Shown here: piece by piece, positions 1-7,999 of the stretch
How positions within the stretch are numbered: position 1 is the stretch's first letter
Layout of the letters: each line of letters begins with the position of its first letter
Origin: Candidatus Bathyarchaeota archaeon
GTDB lineage: Archaea; Thermoproteota; Bathyarchaeia; Bathyarchaeales; Bathycorpusculaceae
Reading direction: 5' to 3'
Length of the DNA stretch: 64,000 nt
Assembly (NCBI GenBank): GCA_026014735.1
Contig: JAOZHT010000001.1
Coordinates: 434,001-498,000, forward strand
Notes under the pieces: model-generated
Databases searched by the model: none
What the model was told of the DNA's origin: nothing
What the model saw: only the letters and a program-made list of their open reading frames with translations
Translations under genes and position numbers: made by a program

Positions 1-888
1 TGCAATTATGGTTATAGCGTAGATCAGCATGGAAAGATGCAGCATCGGCAACGCTTTAAGAGCAGACGCAGCGTCCTTGCCCCTTAAAACCAAAATGTTA
101 GCCACCGTAAGCAAACCGAAACTTATTGCAAACCCGCCGACTGCAAGATAACTGCCCAAAAAGTAGAGGAAAACCACCGCGAAGGCAAAGTGGACCACGG
201 TGAAGCCTAAAACCCAGTAGGCAGTCGCGTTCATGCCGTAGAGGGTAGGCGGCGTATTCATGCCTTTGGCTTTATCGTTGGCTACGTCGACGAGGTCGTT
301 AACTCCCAGATGAGCCAGCGCCAGCGGATAGAAGAAGAGGAACAGCGCCAGCGCATAGACGTCGGGGGTGCCTACGACCAGGTAGCCTGCGACGAGGAAA
401 AGCGCAAAATCCACGCGTCCAAGCAGCTGCGCAAAGGGGAACTGCTCGTTTCGCTTCTTTACCTGATAGAAAACCTCCAGTCCATAACAAGCTGCCATCA
501 GGGCAAACACGTAGAGGCTATGCGGATAGGGCAAGGTGACTATGACGGCTATGGTGGCGGCGACGAGCACAAAGAAGAGCAACGCGGCGTTGCGGGGCGA
601 AATCAATCCTTGAGCCAGCGGGCGCTCGCCGAAGGGACGCCAATACTTAGTTAACCGCTTATCCTCAGGCAACTCTTTCTTGTCAAGGTTAGCGTCTACG
701 ATGTCGTTGAGGACCAGCCCGGCTTCGAAGCCTAAGAAGGCAATCAGAACCGCCTGCAGAATCAGCGTCCAGCTAAAACCGCCATTAAAGGTGAAGCCCA
801 CAAAGAGCCCCGCTGAGAAGAGCACTGGCCAAACGAAAAAGAAGTGGAGCCGCAGCAAATCCACGTAAGCCCTGATTTTTTCGCTCAT
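1..888 (-). CDS. UbiA-family prenyltransferase (partial, runs off left edge)
   Basis: The minus strand is open from an ATG at 888 to the left edge, about 296 codons, with no stop, so the C-terminus is missing. It is a multi-pass membrane protein. It carries the UbiA aspartate motif NDIVDANLD near residue 61 and a second one, NDLVDVANDKAKG, near residue 206. UbiA enzymes move an isoprenyl chain from a diphosphate donor onto an acceptor such as a quinone ring or glycerol phosphate. ERPLAQG, shortly after the first motif, resembles the RP motif of archaeal digeranylgeranylglyceryl-phosphate synthases, so membrane-lipid synthesis is possible but unproven. It is transcribed divergently from the next UbiA gene across a 78-bp promoter region, so the two may be co-regulated. 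The family is certain; the substrate is not. Confidence 0.85.
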   Translation of the reverse strand, partial: MSEKIRAYVDLLRLHFFFVWPVLFSAGLFVGFTFNGGFSWTLILQAVLIAFLGFEAGLVLNDIVDANLDKKELPEDKRLTKYWRPFGERPLAQGLISPRNAALLFFVLVAATIAVIVTLPYPHSLYVFALMAACYGLEVFYQVKKRNEQFPFAQLLGRVDFALFLVAGYLVVGTPDVYALALFLFFYPLALAHLGVNDLVDVANDKAKGMNTPPTLYGMNATAYWVLGFTVVHFAFAVVFLYFLGSYLAVGGFAISFGLLTVANILVLRGKDAASALKALPMLHLSMLIYAITIIA

Positions 889-966
889 ACTTCCACGCTT
901 GTTTTATTTCGGCCATTTAAATAAATAAGCTTATGCGCCATAGAATAGCGATGAGAAGATAATTGT

Positions 967-1881
967 ATGAGCCAAAATGCAGCTTTAAACCTGCTTAGGG
1001 TTATTCGGCTACATATCGTGGCGGGCGGAGCTTTAGCCTTCACGTTAGGGGCGCTTTTGGGGCTTGCAGGCGGAGGAAGCTTCAACCCCTATGTGGCGGT
1101 GCTCTTCTACTTGATGGTGCTTCTGGGGGATTTATCGACGCATTACAGCAACGACTACTTCGACGTCGAACAGGACAGAGCGGTCGAATCAAAAAAGTTT
1201 TTCATGGGAAAACGAATCCTCGTCAAACATCCCAGCCTGCTGCGTCAAGCACGCCAAATAGCCCTGGTTCTGCTTGCCGCCTCAATCCTGCTGGCTGCCC
1301 TCGCCTACGCCTTTAAAGTAGCCTCCGCGGAGCTGCTGCTTATCGTGGTTGCCGCGAATTTGTTGGGCTGGTTTTACTCTGCCACGCCGCTTAGGCTGGT
1401 CTGCAGGGGGTTAGGTGAAGCCGCGATTGCCCTAGCGGCGGGGTTTGCCATACCCGCCACCGGTTACCTTGCGACGCGGGGACAACTGGATGGGCTGTTC
1501 TGGCTCTTTGCGCTGCCCTTTGTGCTCTACGGATTCATGCTTGCCCTAAGCCTTGAAGCCCCCGATATAGAGGTTGACCGAAAAAACCATAGACGCAGCC
1601 TAGGCGCCCGAAGAGGCATACGCGTGGTTTACCTTGCGGTTTTAGCTGCTGCCGCCGGCGCGTTTCTGTGGCTGCTCTTCTGCGGCTACCTGCTGGGGGA
1701 CGTGCAGCTTTGGTTTTGGGTGGCTGCGGCTCTTGCAGCTGTGCCCTTGGCCGCGGCGGCTATGGGATATTATGTTGGAATTAAAGCCAACAAACCAGAT
1801 GCCTTTAGCGCAGTGTGCATCTTTTCGCTGTTCATCTTCAATGCATTGATGGTTGCTTATTTTGCCCTGGTTAGCTTGTAA
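967..1881 (+). CDS. UbiA-family prenyltransferase
   Basis: This 304-residue polytopic membrane protein has the UbiA motifs. The first is SNDYFDVEQD near residue 59, giving the Mg-diphosphate-binding aspartates. The second is APDIEVDRKN near residue 198. Hydrophobic helices fill the rest, and the length is normal for MenA/UbiA-type polyprenyltransferases. The ATG lies downstream of an AT-rich box around 917-930. It is divergent to another UbiA gene, so this locus holds two paralogous prenyl-transfer enzymes, plausibly one for lipid or quinone assembly and one for another isoprenoid. No other pathway gene is adjacent, so the acceptor cannot be named. Confidence 0.85.
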   Translation: MSQNAALNLLRVIRLHIVAGGALAFTLGALLGLAGGGSFNPYVAVLFYLMVLLGDLSTHYSNDYFDVEQDRAVESKKFFMGKRILVKHPSLLRQARQIALVLLAASILLAALAYAFKVASAELLLIVVAANLLGWFYSATPLRLVCRGLGEAAIALAAGFAIPATGYLATRGQLDGLFWLFALPFVLYGFMLALSLEAPDIEVDRKNHRRSLGARRGIRVVYLAVLAAAAGAFLWLLFCGYLLGDVQLWFWVAAALAAVPLAAAAMGYYVGIKANKPDAFSAVCIFSLFIFNALMVAYFALVSL

Positions 1882-2023
1882 ACCCGGCGGCTTCTGGTGC
1901 AAAAATATGGATTGAAAGATAATACAGTTTAAAACGAATTTGCACCTGATTCAACACGGGTATGGCATATCCAAAACGGTGGGTCATGGGCATAACTGGA
2001 ATTGCATCGAGGGGGGCACTTAC

Positions 2024-4147
2024 GTGTCAATAATTGTTTTTTCGTTAATTTCGTTACTCTCAGCCATAATAAGTTTAGGCCTCGCCTTCTTTGTCCTCCA
2101 CCTAAACCTCAGCAACCGCTTAAACCGTATCTTCTTCATGACGGCTCTGCTTGGATTTCTCTACTCCTTTACAACTGTGATAATGTGGATGTCACCCGAC
2201 GCCTACACAGCGCTTGTATGGCATAAACTGGGGACTTTATGGCCGTTTTTTATTGCACTTGTGCTCCACTTCGCTTTGGTGTTCACGGGCAGCGGATGGC
2301 TCAAAAACAAGAGCCGCTACCTCATCCTCTACGGTCCCGCCGCCGCTTTCTTCTTAGTTGACCTATTCACCACATACATTAACACGGCTCCAACGCTGGA
2401 ATACTGGGGATTCAACGACCAAGCCGGTGGAACATGGGTTTGCGGAGTATCGACGGTTTGGTCTGCTGGGTTGCCGCTTTTGGCGTTTGCCCTCTGCTTT
2501 AGGTATTATCGCAATGCCAAAGAGTACACGCAGCGGCAGCGGGGCAAATTTGTGACTATAGGCTTAAGCATCCCCATTATAGCGTTCATCGTCACTAACA
2601 TGTTGGCGCGCCTTTTAGACATCGGCGTACCCAACCTTGGGGTATTCTCAACTTTATTTTTCAGCATATTCGTCGGTTATGCAGTGGCAAAATACGACCT
2701 TTTCACCATTGACGCAGCCCTAGCTGCAGAAAACCTCTTCGCCACGATCCCTGACCCGCTTATCCTGTCAGATATGAATACGAACATGATAAAGGTAAAC
2801 GAGAGGCTGACTGAGTTTTCAGGGTACAATAAAGATGAGTTAATCGGTGAACCAATCAGCAAGCTCTGCGGTGAAAACCAAGAGCAATGCAATCGACTAT
2901 TGGATTCCCTAGAAATGGAAAGGATTATCCGAAACCGGGAGATGCAGATCCGAACCAAACAGGGGGCAAGACGCCATGCACTTGTTTCGGGATCTATGGT
3001 GGAAAACAAAAAGGGGCGGCCTCTGGGGTTAACTTTTGTTATCCACGATATAACCGAACGCAAGATTGCTGAGGAGGAGTTGGCAACCACAAAAAGCTAC
3101 CTTGAAACCATACTTAATTCTATGCTCTCTGCCATCGTCATAATAGACGCTGAAAGCCACATGGTTATCGATCTAAACAATGCTGCTCTTAGGATGCTGG
3201 GGACCCAGCGGGAAGAGGCAGTTGGCAAGGTCTGCCACAATTTCCTCTGCCCCACCGAAAAAGGAAGATGCCCCATCACAGACCTCGGCTTAACCATGGA
3301 GAGCCAAGAGAGAACCCTCACGAGAGCGAACGGAGAAAAAATTCAGATCCTGAAAAACGTGGTTAAACTTGATTCCCCCATAGGCTTGTTGCTTATCGAG
3401 AACTTCATCGACATAACTGAACGCAAAAAAATTGAGCAGCAACTGGTTAAAGCTCAGCGTTTGGCTTCGATTGGCGAGTTGGCGGGGCAGCTTGGGCATG
3501 ACCTGCGTAACCCGCTTGCAGGCATAAAAAACGGGGTTTACTATGTCAAGAAAAAGGGGAATTCCATCTCGGCTGAGCAACGGGAAGAAATTTTGAAGAT
3601 AATTGAGGTAGCTGTTGAGGATTCAAACCGCATAGTAACCAGCCTGATTGATTACTCAAGTGAACTGCATCTTTCCTTAGGCGAGACTACTCCCTGCTAT
3701 ATTGTAGCTAAGGCGCTGGCTAAGCTTGAAGTCCCACAGCGCATAACCATCCAAAACCAAGCAGCCGACGACACCGCCCTTCGGGTTGATGAGGCAAAAA
3801 TCGAGGATACGGTGGCCCGAATCATACAGAACGCCATCCACGCTATCCCCGAGGAGGGAACCATCCGGATTTTGAGCCGACAAGAGGGCGCAAGCATCAA
3901 ATTATCCTTCACCGATTCAGGCATAGGCATCCCCCAGAATGTAATACCTAAACTTTTCACGCCTCTGTTCACCACCAAAGCCAAGGGGATGGGGATGAGT
4001 TTAGCAATCTGCAAGCGGGTGGTGGAGGCGCATGGCGGCGCAATCACGGTTGAGAGCACCCTGGGAAAAGGCACCACAGTAGTGGTTTCTCTGCCGCACA
4101 AGCAGCAACTCCAGACTGAATTGGCGGCGGCTTTAATTGCAGTTTAA
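2024..4147 (+). CDS. 7TM-PAS-PAS sensor histidine kinase
   Basis: This is a membrane sensor kinase. I prefer the GTG at 2024 because a GGGGGG run sits just upstream and the protein then opens directly with the first membrane helix; an in-frame start at 1940 adds only a non-family extension. From the GTG, about seven helices (residues 1-225) form a histidine-kinase N-terminal 7TM sensor. Two PAS domains follow (about 237-350 and 358-470), then HisKA with phospho-acceptor His492 in GQLGHDLRNP, and an HATPase with N box QNAIHAI, DSGIGIP and a glycine-rich KGMGMS lid. The second PAS holds a cysteine cluster (CHNFLCPTEKGRCPI), which could be redox or metal sensing. No response regulator is adjacent, so its output is unknown. 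It converges on the next gene with a 4-bp overlap. Confidence 0.88.
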   Translation: MSIIVFSLISLLSAIISLGLAFFVLHLNLSNRLNRIFFMTALLGFLYSFTTVIMWMSPDAYTALVWHKLGTLWPFFIALVLHFALVFTGSGWLKNKSRYLILYGPAAAFFLVDLFTTYINTAPTLEYWGFNDQAGGTWVCGVSTVWSAGLPLLAFALCFRYYRNAKEYTQRQRGKFVTIGLSIPIIAFIVTNMLARLLDIGVPNLGVFSTLFFSIFVGYAVAKYDLFTIDAALAAENLFATIPDPLILSDMNTNMIKVNERLTEFSGYNKDELIGEPISKLCGENQEQCNRLLDSLEMERIIRNREMQIRTKQGARRHALVSGSMVENKKGRPLGLTFVIHDITERKIAEEELATTKSYLETILNSMLSAIVIIDAESHMVIDLNNAALRMLGTQREEAVGKVCHNFLCPTEKGRCPITDLGLTMESQERTLTRANGEKIQILKNVVKLDSPIGLLLIENFIDITERKKIEQQLVKAQRLASIGELAGQLGHDLRNPLAGIKNGVYYVKKKGNSISAEQREEILKIIEVAVEDSNRIVTSLIDYSSELHLSLGETTPCYIVAKALAKLEVPQRITIQNQAADDTALRVDEAKIEDTVARIIQNAIHAIPEEGTIRILSRQEGASIKLSFTDSGIGIPQNVIPKLFTPLFTTKAKGMGMSLAICKRVVEAHGGAITVESTLGKGTTVVVSLPHKQQLQTELAAALIAV

Positions 4148-4503
4148 ATATTCACTTTGAGGTTCTGCTTGACGCGGAACCGCACGATTTCCCCTATCAG
4201 CTCCAGCGGCAGCGGCTCAGAGAGGGGGAAGCGGATGGCTCCTTTGCTGGTTTTGTATGCCTGCAGCTTCTCTTTGAAGGCTTCTACGCCCTCTGGGGTG
4301 GGGAAAAAGCCGATGTGACTCTTGAAGGCGGCGAAGTAGACGAGGATGCCGTTTTGGCGGTAAGCGGGCATCTGGTAGCTGATGGTTTCCTCCGCTTCGG
4401 GTGCGGCCTTTCGGATGGTCTGGCGTATCTGCCGCAGGGGAACTTGTGTTTTCTCTGGAAAGAAAGCGATGTATTCATCGACTGTCTGGATTTGAGTTTT
4501 CAT
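4144..4503 (-). CDS. DUF1801 / YdhG-like small protein
   Basis: This 119-residue soluble protein has the look of the DUF1801 family: an N-terminal EYIAFFPEKTQ segment, then PEAEETISYQMPAY near residue 40 and HIGFFPTPEGVEAF near residue 64. The Bacillus relatives (YdhG/Fra) are proposed iron chaperones, but many members have no known role. Length matches the family. It stands alone, convergent to the histidine kinase with a 4-bp overlap. Domain assignment is from motif resemblance; function is open. Confidence 0.7.
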   Translation of the reverse strand: MKTQIQTVDEYIAFFPEKTQVPLRQIRQTIRKAAPEAEETISYQMPAYRQNGILVYFAAFKSHIGFFPTPEGVEAFKEKLQAYKTSKGAIRFPLSEPLPLELIGEIVRFRVKQNLKVNI

Positions 4504-4693
4504 CTGAACTTCCTATTTCATAAGATAGTCGAGGTCATGTTTATGTTCTCCTCTACGATGCCTTCAGGGCCTGGCTTAGGCTAAAATCCGCGATACCTGC
4601 AGAAACTTGCGCTTCACTGCCTCTTTGTGGGCGGCGAGGGTATGTAACAATCACTTATACCCCGCCGAGGCGCTATAAACTGCGGAGAATGCT

Positions 4694-4822
4694 ATGGTCG
4701 AAGTCATAGTTGAATGGTTTTCGAGCTTCCAAAACGTGCTGGGCCTAGTTTTAATCGCCGGTTCCATAGCGATACTGCTGGCGACGCTGCAGCTGTCCAG
4801 CAAAAACTTTGAAACTTACTGA
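4694..4822 (+). CDS. Small single-helix membrane protein, 42 aa
   Basis: A short frame opens at ATG 4694, six bases after a GGAG ribosome-binding site and downstream of TATA-like boxes near 4656 and 4672. The product has an amphipathic start (MVEVIVEWF) and one hydrophobic helix of about 20 residues (VLGLVLIAGSIAILLATLQL), ending SSKNFETY. It resembles many uncharacterised archaeal miniproteins of the membrane. It sits alone between a DUF1801 gene and the eL22-like gene. Real expression is likely from the upstream signals but no homology is recognised. Confidence 0.5.
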   Translation: MVEVIVEWFSSFQNVLGLVLIAGSIAILLATLQLSSKNFETY

Positions 4823-4829
4823 GGGCCTC

Positions 4830-5177
4830 TTAGAGCCCCCAGGTTTGGGTAAGGGACTTTGTAGGCTGCTCCTTTTTGCTTTTCTCCTTCTTCTTCTCGT
4901 GGCTTTTGAAGCGGTTAATCTTCACGGTTGATGCTTCAATCGAAACATAGTGGGTGAGGTTTAAGTCGCGGTGGTAAATGTACTTCTTGACGGCGTGATG
5001 AAGCTCCGAAAGAGACGCCTCCTCAGTTTGCGCCACAATGAGTTTGCCTTTTTCTTGGTGGACCTCGGTTTTTAGGCGGGTTTGTAGAAATTTAGATAGA
5101 TTATCTGCTTCTTCTTTTAGGTCTCCTGGGTCGACTTGGAGTTTCTCTTGGGGTTGTTCTTTATGTTTAAACAGCAA
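4830..5177 (-). CDS. Lysine-rich small protein with eL22-like pattern
   Basis: This 115-residue protein starts at TTG 5177 behind a GGGGGT stretch. Residues about 18-90 show a pattern I associate with eukaryotic ribosomal protein eL22: an acidic lead, then NLSKFLQTRLK (human eL22 has NFEQFLQERIK), a beta strand KLIVAQTE, LHHAVKKYIYHRDLN (human: KYLTKKYLKKNNLR), and a final strand before a basic tail rich in Lys and Glu (KKKEKSKKE). Length and order agree, and an RNA-binding tail is plausible. This is a by-eye match and remote; otherwise the protein is unassigned. It lies at the edge of the tRNA-Pro repeat segment but its composition is like the chromosome. Confidence 0.45.
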   Translation of the reverse strand: MLFKHKEQPQEKLQVDPGDLKEEADNLSKFLQTRLKTEVHQEKGKLIVAQTEEASLSELHHAVKKYIYHRDLNLTHYVSIEASTVKINRFKSHEKKKEKSKKEQPTKSLTQTWGL

Positions 5178-5249
5178 AGGGTTACCCCCATACAGCTTAG
5201 ACGCTTATGATATTAAAGTCTTAAGCAAAAAAGCCCTCGCAGGCAGGTT

Positions 5250-5272
5250 TGGTGGGGCTTCCCGGATTTGAA
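5250..5272 (-). repeat. Degenerate tRNA-Pro 3'-end copy (outer att-like site)
   Basis: These 23 bases match exactly the CCA end, acceptor 3' strand and half of the T arm of the tRNA-Pro at 10469-10546. Beyond 5272 the match decays: the other T-stem strand no longer pairs with CCGGG, and no 5' half follows, so this is not a tRNA gene. As the outermost copy it would be the oldest, displaced tRNA end in an integration model. Confidence 0.75.
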
Positions 5273-5304
5273 TGCGGTCAATTCCATGGCCGACAAACCT
5301 TAGC

Positions 5305-5730
5305 TTATACCACTGGTAATCTTTTTATTCCCTCTATCTTGCTAAAGTGATCGTCAAAGGAGTAAACTTCCGCAATACCGTTTTGGCGCATCACATCCAA
5401 GGCTAACGCGTCGTTGGGGTCAAAACTGTAATCCTCACTTAACTCGACAGCAGCAAAATAGCCGTCGCGTGTTACATCCACGATTTTGACGTTGTCAAGC
5501 ATGAAGAGTCCCAGAATTACCCGTGTCAAAGAGTCTTTGGGCATACCATGTTTTAGGATGTTTACAACTTCGGACAGTTGAACGACGGTGGTTGTGATTT
5601 CTTCTTTGCCCTCAGAGACAGAGCGAATTATGTTTTGGGCCTGTTCTTTCATGGCTTGTTCTTTTTGGCTAAGCGGCTTTTTGGCCTTATAGTAGGCGTA
5701 GACAAAGATGTTGGCGTCTAGGAACCTCAT
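5305..5730 (-). CDS. vapC: PIN-domain toxin, VapC family
   Basis: This 141-residue PIN-domain nuclease has the acidic residues of the fold in order: Asp5 (LDANIF), Glu54 (QLSEVV), Asp107 (PNDALALDV) and Asp126/Asp127 (SFDDHF). VapC toxins cut RNA, commonly tRNA or rRNA, with Mg, and are held inactive by the partner antitoxin. It overlaps the upstream AbrB-like gene by 4 bp (ATGA), a translationally coupled toxin-antitoxin layout. It lies alone with that partner between two tRNA-Pro 3'-end repeats, suggesting acquisition by integration. Family assignment is firm; target RNA is unknown. Confidence 0.88.
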   Translation of the reverse strand: MRFLDANIFVYAYYKAKKPLSQKEQAMKEQAQNIIRSVSEGKEEITTTVVQLSEVVNILKHGMPKDSLTRVILGLFMLDNVKIVDVTRDGYFAAVELSEDYSFDPNDALALDVMRQNGIAEVYSFDDHFSKIEGIKRLPVV

Positions 5731-5984
5731 GGGTGTCTGCCAGCGTTTTTCTTTTCAAACTCTGTCCAGTTGCCAATGGAATCGACGCCTAAGTCTGCTT
5801 TGTCGAAGAACTCGGTTAAGTTAACTTTGCGTTTGGGAATCAGTTTTAGGCAGCCTTTTCGTTTTACAACGTAGACTTCTTTGGTTTCGTTAACTTCGGA
5901 TTCGCGCCAGTCAGCGGGTAGGATGATTCGGCCTTGTTGATCCAGTTTTTTGACTTCAACACCAGATTCCAATGTTTTCACCAT
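5727..5984 (-). CDS. vapB: SpoVT/AbrB-type antitoxin
   Basis: This 85-residue protein has an N-terminal swapped-hairpin AbrB domain: VEVKKLDQQGRIILPADWRE at about residues 9-28, with the typical QGRIILP core. Its C-terminal tail (about 50-85) would wrap the toxin. It precedes the PIN gene with a 4-bp overlap, so the pair is expressed in fixed order. AbrB antitoxins bind palindromes in their own promoter and repress the operon, which is expected but not demonstrated here. The start ATG at 5984 lies in an AT-rich region with several possible TATA boxes just upstream. Confidence 0.85.
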   Translation of the reverse strand: MVKTLESGVEVKKLDQQGRIILPADWRESEVNETKEVYVVKRKGCLKLIPKRKVNLTEFFDKADLGVDSIGNWTEFEKKNAGRHP

Positions 5985-6069
5985 AATATCGATGGATTAA
6001 CCATAATTAAAATATTCCGACAATCAACAAGGTTTTCAATGTTACATGCAGACCAAGCCTATGCGAAAG

Positions 6070-6102
6070 TGGTGGGGCTTCCCGGATTTGAACCGGGGTC
6101 TA
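6070..6102 (-). repeat. tRNA-Pro 3'-end copy (inner att-like site), 33 bp
   Basis: This stretch is identical over 33 bases to 10469-10501, covering the CCA, the acceptor 3' strand, the whole T arm and the variable-loop edge of tRNA-Pro. The match stops abruptly at 6103, and no acceptor 5' strand follows, so it cannot fold as a tRNA. It separates the toxin-antitoxin unit from the uptake operon and is best read as an integration scar. Confidence 0.85.
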
Positions 6103-6148
6103 CATGTTAAACCTCAATCGTTAGGCAGACGCTGCATAGTGCTGTCAC

Positions 6149-6934
6149 TCAGTGTGTGGTCGATGAAAGAAGAATAATATTATGATAGTTTGCAGACTTG
6201 TTATATTCGATTTCTGTTTTTACTTTAAAAACCTGTAAAATATTCTCAGGCGTCAAGACCTCTTTTGGGGTGCCTGCCGCATAGATTTTGCCACAGTGCA
6301 ATAGAAGCAATTTATCGCAATATCTTGAAGCGAAATTAAGTTCATGCGTAACCAACACGGTGATCAGTTTTTTTTCGCGGGTCAACTTTTGAATCAACGA
6401 CAGCAGGTCCAATTGATGATTGACATCTAAGTGCAATGTAGGTTCATCAAGAAGAAGAATTTGCGGTTCTTGAGTAAGTGCACGCGCGATGATTACACGT
6501 TGCATCTCGCCCCCGCTTAATTCAGTCACTGGTCTTTCTGATAAGTGCTCTATGCCCATCTGCTGCATTGCTTCTTCTACCGCTTTCAAATCCGTCGAGG
6601 TTTCTCCGCCTAACCTTTCAATGTATGGGGTTCGCCCCATCAGTATAGTTTCAAATACACTAAATGGGTAGAGCGAGTTTTCTTTCTGGGGCACAAGACC
6701 AATCTGCTTTGCAATTTCTCGCCTATCACTTAAGAAAAGATTCGCTTCATTGAGAAGAATTGATCCCTTTTTTGGTTTAAGCAAAAGATCGATGCATTTG
6801 AGCAACGTGCTTTTTCCTGAACCGTTAGGTCCAAGTATCCCAAACAAGTTGCCTTCTGTTACGTCGAACGTCACATCTTGGAGGATTTCGCTACTTTCAT
6901 AAGTGAAAGCCACATTTTTTACGCTTAGCTTCAA
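6149..6934 (-). CDS. ABC transporter ATP-binding protein, FecE/BtuD type
   Basis: This 261-residue ATPase has Walker A GPNGSGKST (35-43), a Q-loop at VPQKE, signature LSGGE (139-143), Walker B LLDEPT (161-166) and a switch histidine in VTHEL. It resembles the ATPases of iron-siderophore, heme and cobalamin importers. It ends a four-gene AT-rich operon (binding protein, radical SAM, permease, ATPase), 3 bp after the permease, and would power import on the cytoplasmic face. The substrate cannot be fixed from this subunit alone. Confidence 0.92.
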   Translation of the reverse strand: MKLSVKNVAFTYESSEILQDVTFDVTEGNLFGILGPNGSGKSTLLKCIDLLLKPKKGSILLNEANLFLSDRREIAKQIGLVPQKENSLYPFSVFETILMGRTPYIERLGGETSTDLKAVEEAMQQMGIEHLSERPVTELSGGEMQRVIIARALTQEPQILLLDEPTLHLDVNHQLDLLSLIQKLTREKKLITVLVTHELNFASRYCDKLLLLHCGKIYAAGTPKEVLTPENILQVFKVKTEIEYNKSANYHNIILLSSTTH

Positions 6935-6937
6935 TTT

Positions 6938-7999
6938 TTAAGCCACCTTTCTGTCTTTTTGAAGTATTATTGAGACGAAGAAGGGTGCGCCCACAAGGCC
7001 CATTATTACTCCTACGGGCACTTCTACAGGGTAGGTTATTGTTCGGGCTAATGTATCTGCTAACACAATCAGAATTGCGCCGCATAACCCTGATGCAGGC
7101 AACAAAACCCTATTGTCAGGTCCAACTAGTCTGCGTGTAATATGTGGTCCTACTAAACCTACAAACCCTATACAGCCACTTACAGAAACCGCTGCAGCGG
7201 TAATTAACGAAGCGGTGAACAGCAGTATTTTGGTTACATTTGAAACGTTTATGCCTAAACTCAGCGCCTGTTCTTCCCCGCTTAGAAAAACGTTGAGATC
7301 AAAACTAAAAATCATTGCCACAACGAATCCTATGGCAACCATTGGCAAGATTGTATAAAAGTCGGTCCATGTTGCAGACCATAACCCGCCAATTGTCCAA
7401 AAAACTATTGCGCGCAACTGTTCATCTGCTATATACATCAGCAAGGAGACAAGGGATGCAAAAAACAGGTTAATCGCCATGCCCACAAGCAGTACCGTGT
7501 TGATGCTCAATTTTCCTTTTTTCCGAGAAATCACGTAAACCAGAAGAGTAGTTAGTAACGCAAAAAGAAAAGCCATAATAGTTAACGTAAAAGTTCCAAA
7601 CACAACAATGTTCAATACAATTGCCATTGCAGCGCCAAAAGATGCGCCAGACGATATCCCCAAAAAGTAGGGTCCCGCTATTGGATTTCTGAATAAACCC
7701 TGAAGGATGCAGCCTGCAGCAGCTAACGCAAAACCGACCGCTACACCCAGCAGTATCCTGGGCAACCGGACAGTTAGAATTATGGCTTCTTGAGTTGGTG
7801 TCCAATTCGGCTCTATTAAGTTTGAGATACCGGGAATTTTGCTCAAAACGATTTTTGCGGCGCTATCGATGGACACATCAGCAATTCCTATACCGATTGT
7901 CCCGATTATCACCACGAACAAAATTATGCATAAAAGGATTATTGTTGCTGATTGCTTATGACGTGTATTCAGATATTTCTGTCTACCATTAAGAGTCAT
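6938..7999 (-). CDS. ABC transporter permease, FecCD/BtuC family
   Basis: This 353-residue permease begins with a short basic segment and a first membrane helix, and contains family hallmarks such as VRLPRILLGVAVGFALAAAG near residue 73, FRNPIAGPYFLGISSGASFG near 103 and GFVGLVGPHITRRLVG near 275. FecCD/BtuC permeases form the transmembrane dimer for Fe-siderophore, heme or vitamin B12 uptake. The start overlaps the end of the radical SAM gene by 11 bp, showing coupled translation. About ten helices are predicted, as in the family. Confidence 0.92.
   Translation of the reverse strand: MTLNGRQKYLNTRHKQSATIILLCIILFVVIIGTIGIGIADVSIDSAAKIVLSKIPGISNLIEPNWTPTQEAIILTVRLPRILLGVAVGFALAAAGCILQGLFRNPIAGPYFLGISSGASFGAAMAIVLNIVVFGTFTLTIMAFLFALLTTLLVYVISRKKGKLSINTVLLVGMAINLFFASLVSLLMYIADEQLRAIVFWTIGGLWSATWTDFYTILPMVAIGFVVAMIFSFDLNVFLSGEEQALSLGINVSNVTKILLFTASLITAAAVSVSGCIGFVGLVGPHITRRLVGPDNRVLLPASGLCGAILIVLADTLARTITYPVEVPVGVIMGLVGAPFFVSIILQKDRKVA

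Noticed and set aside
5250-5330. A complete tRNA gene ending at 5250
   Set aside because: Only the CCA and acceptor/T-arm 3' strand match tRNA-Pro. The opposite T-stem strand is mutated and no acceptor 5' strand follows.
6070-6150. A second tRNA-Pro gene
   Set aside because: Identity to the real tRNA ends at 6102 and there is no matching 5' half with AAGCCCC in the following 100 bases.
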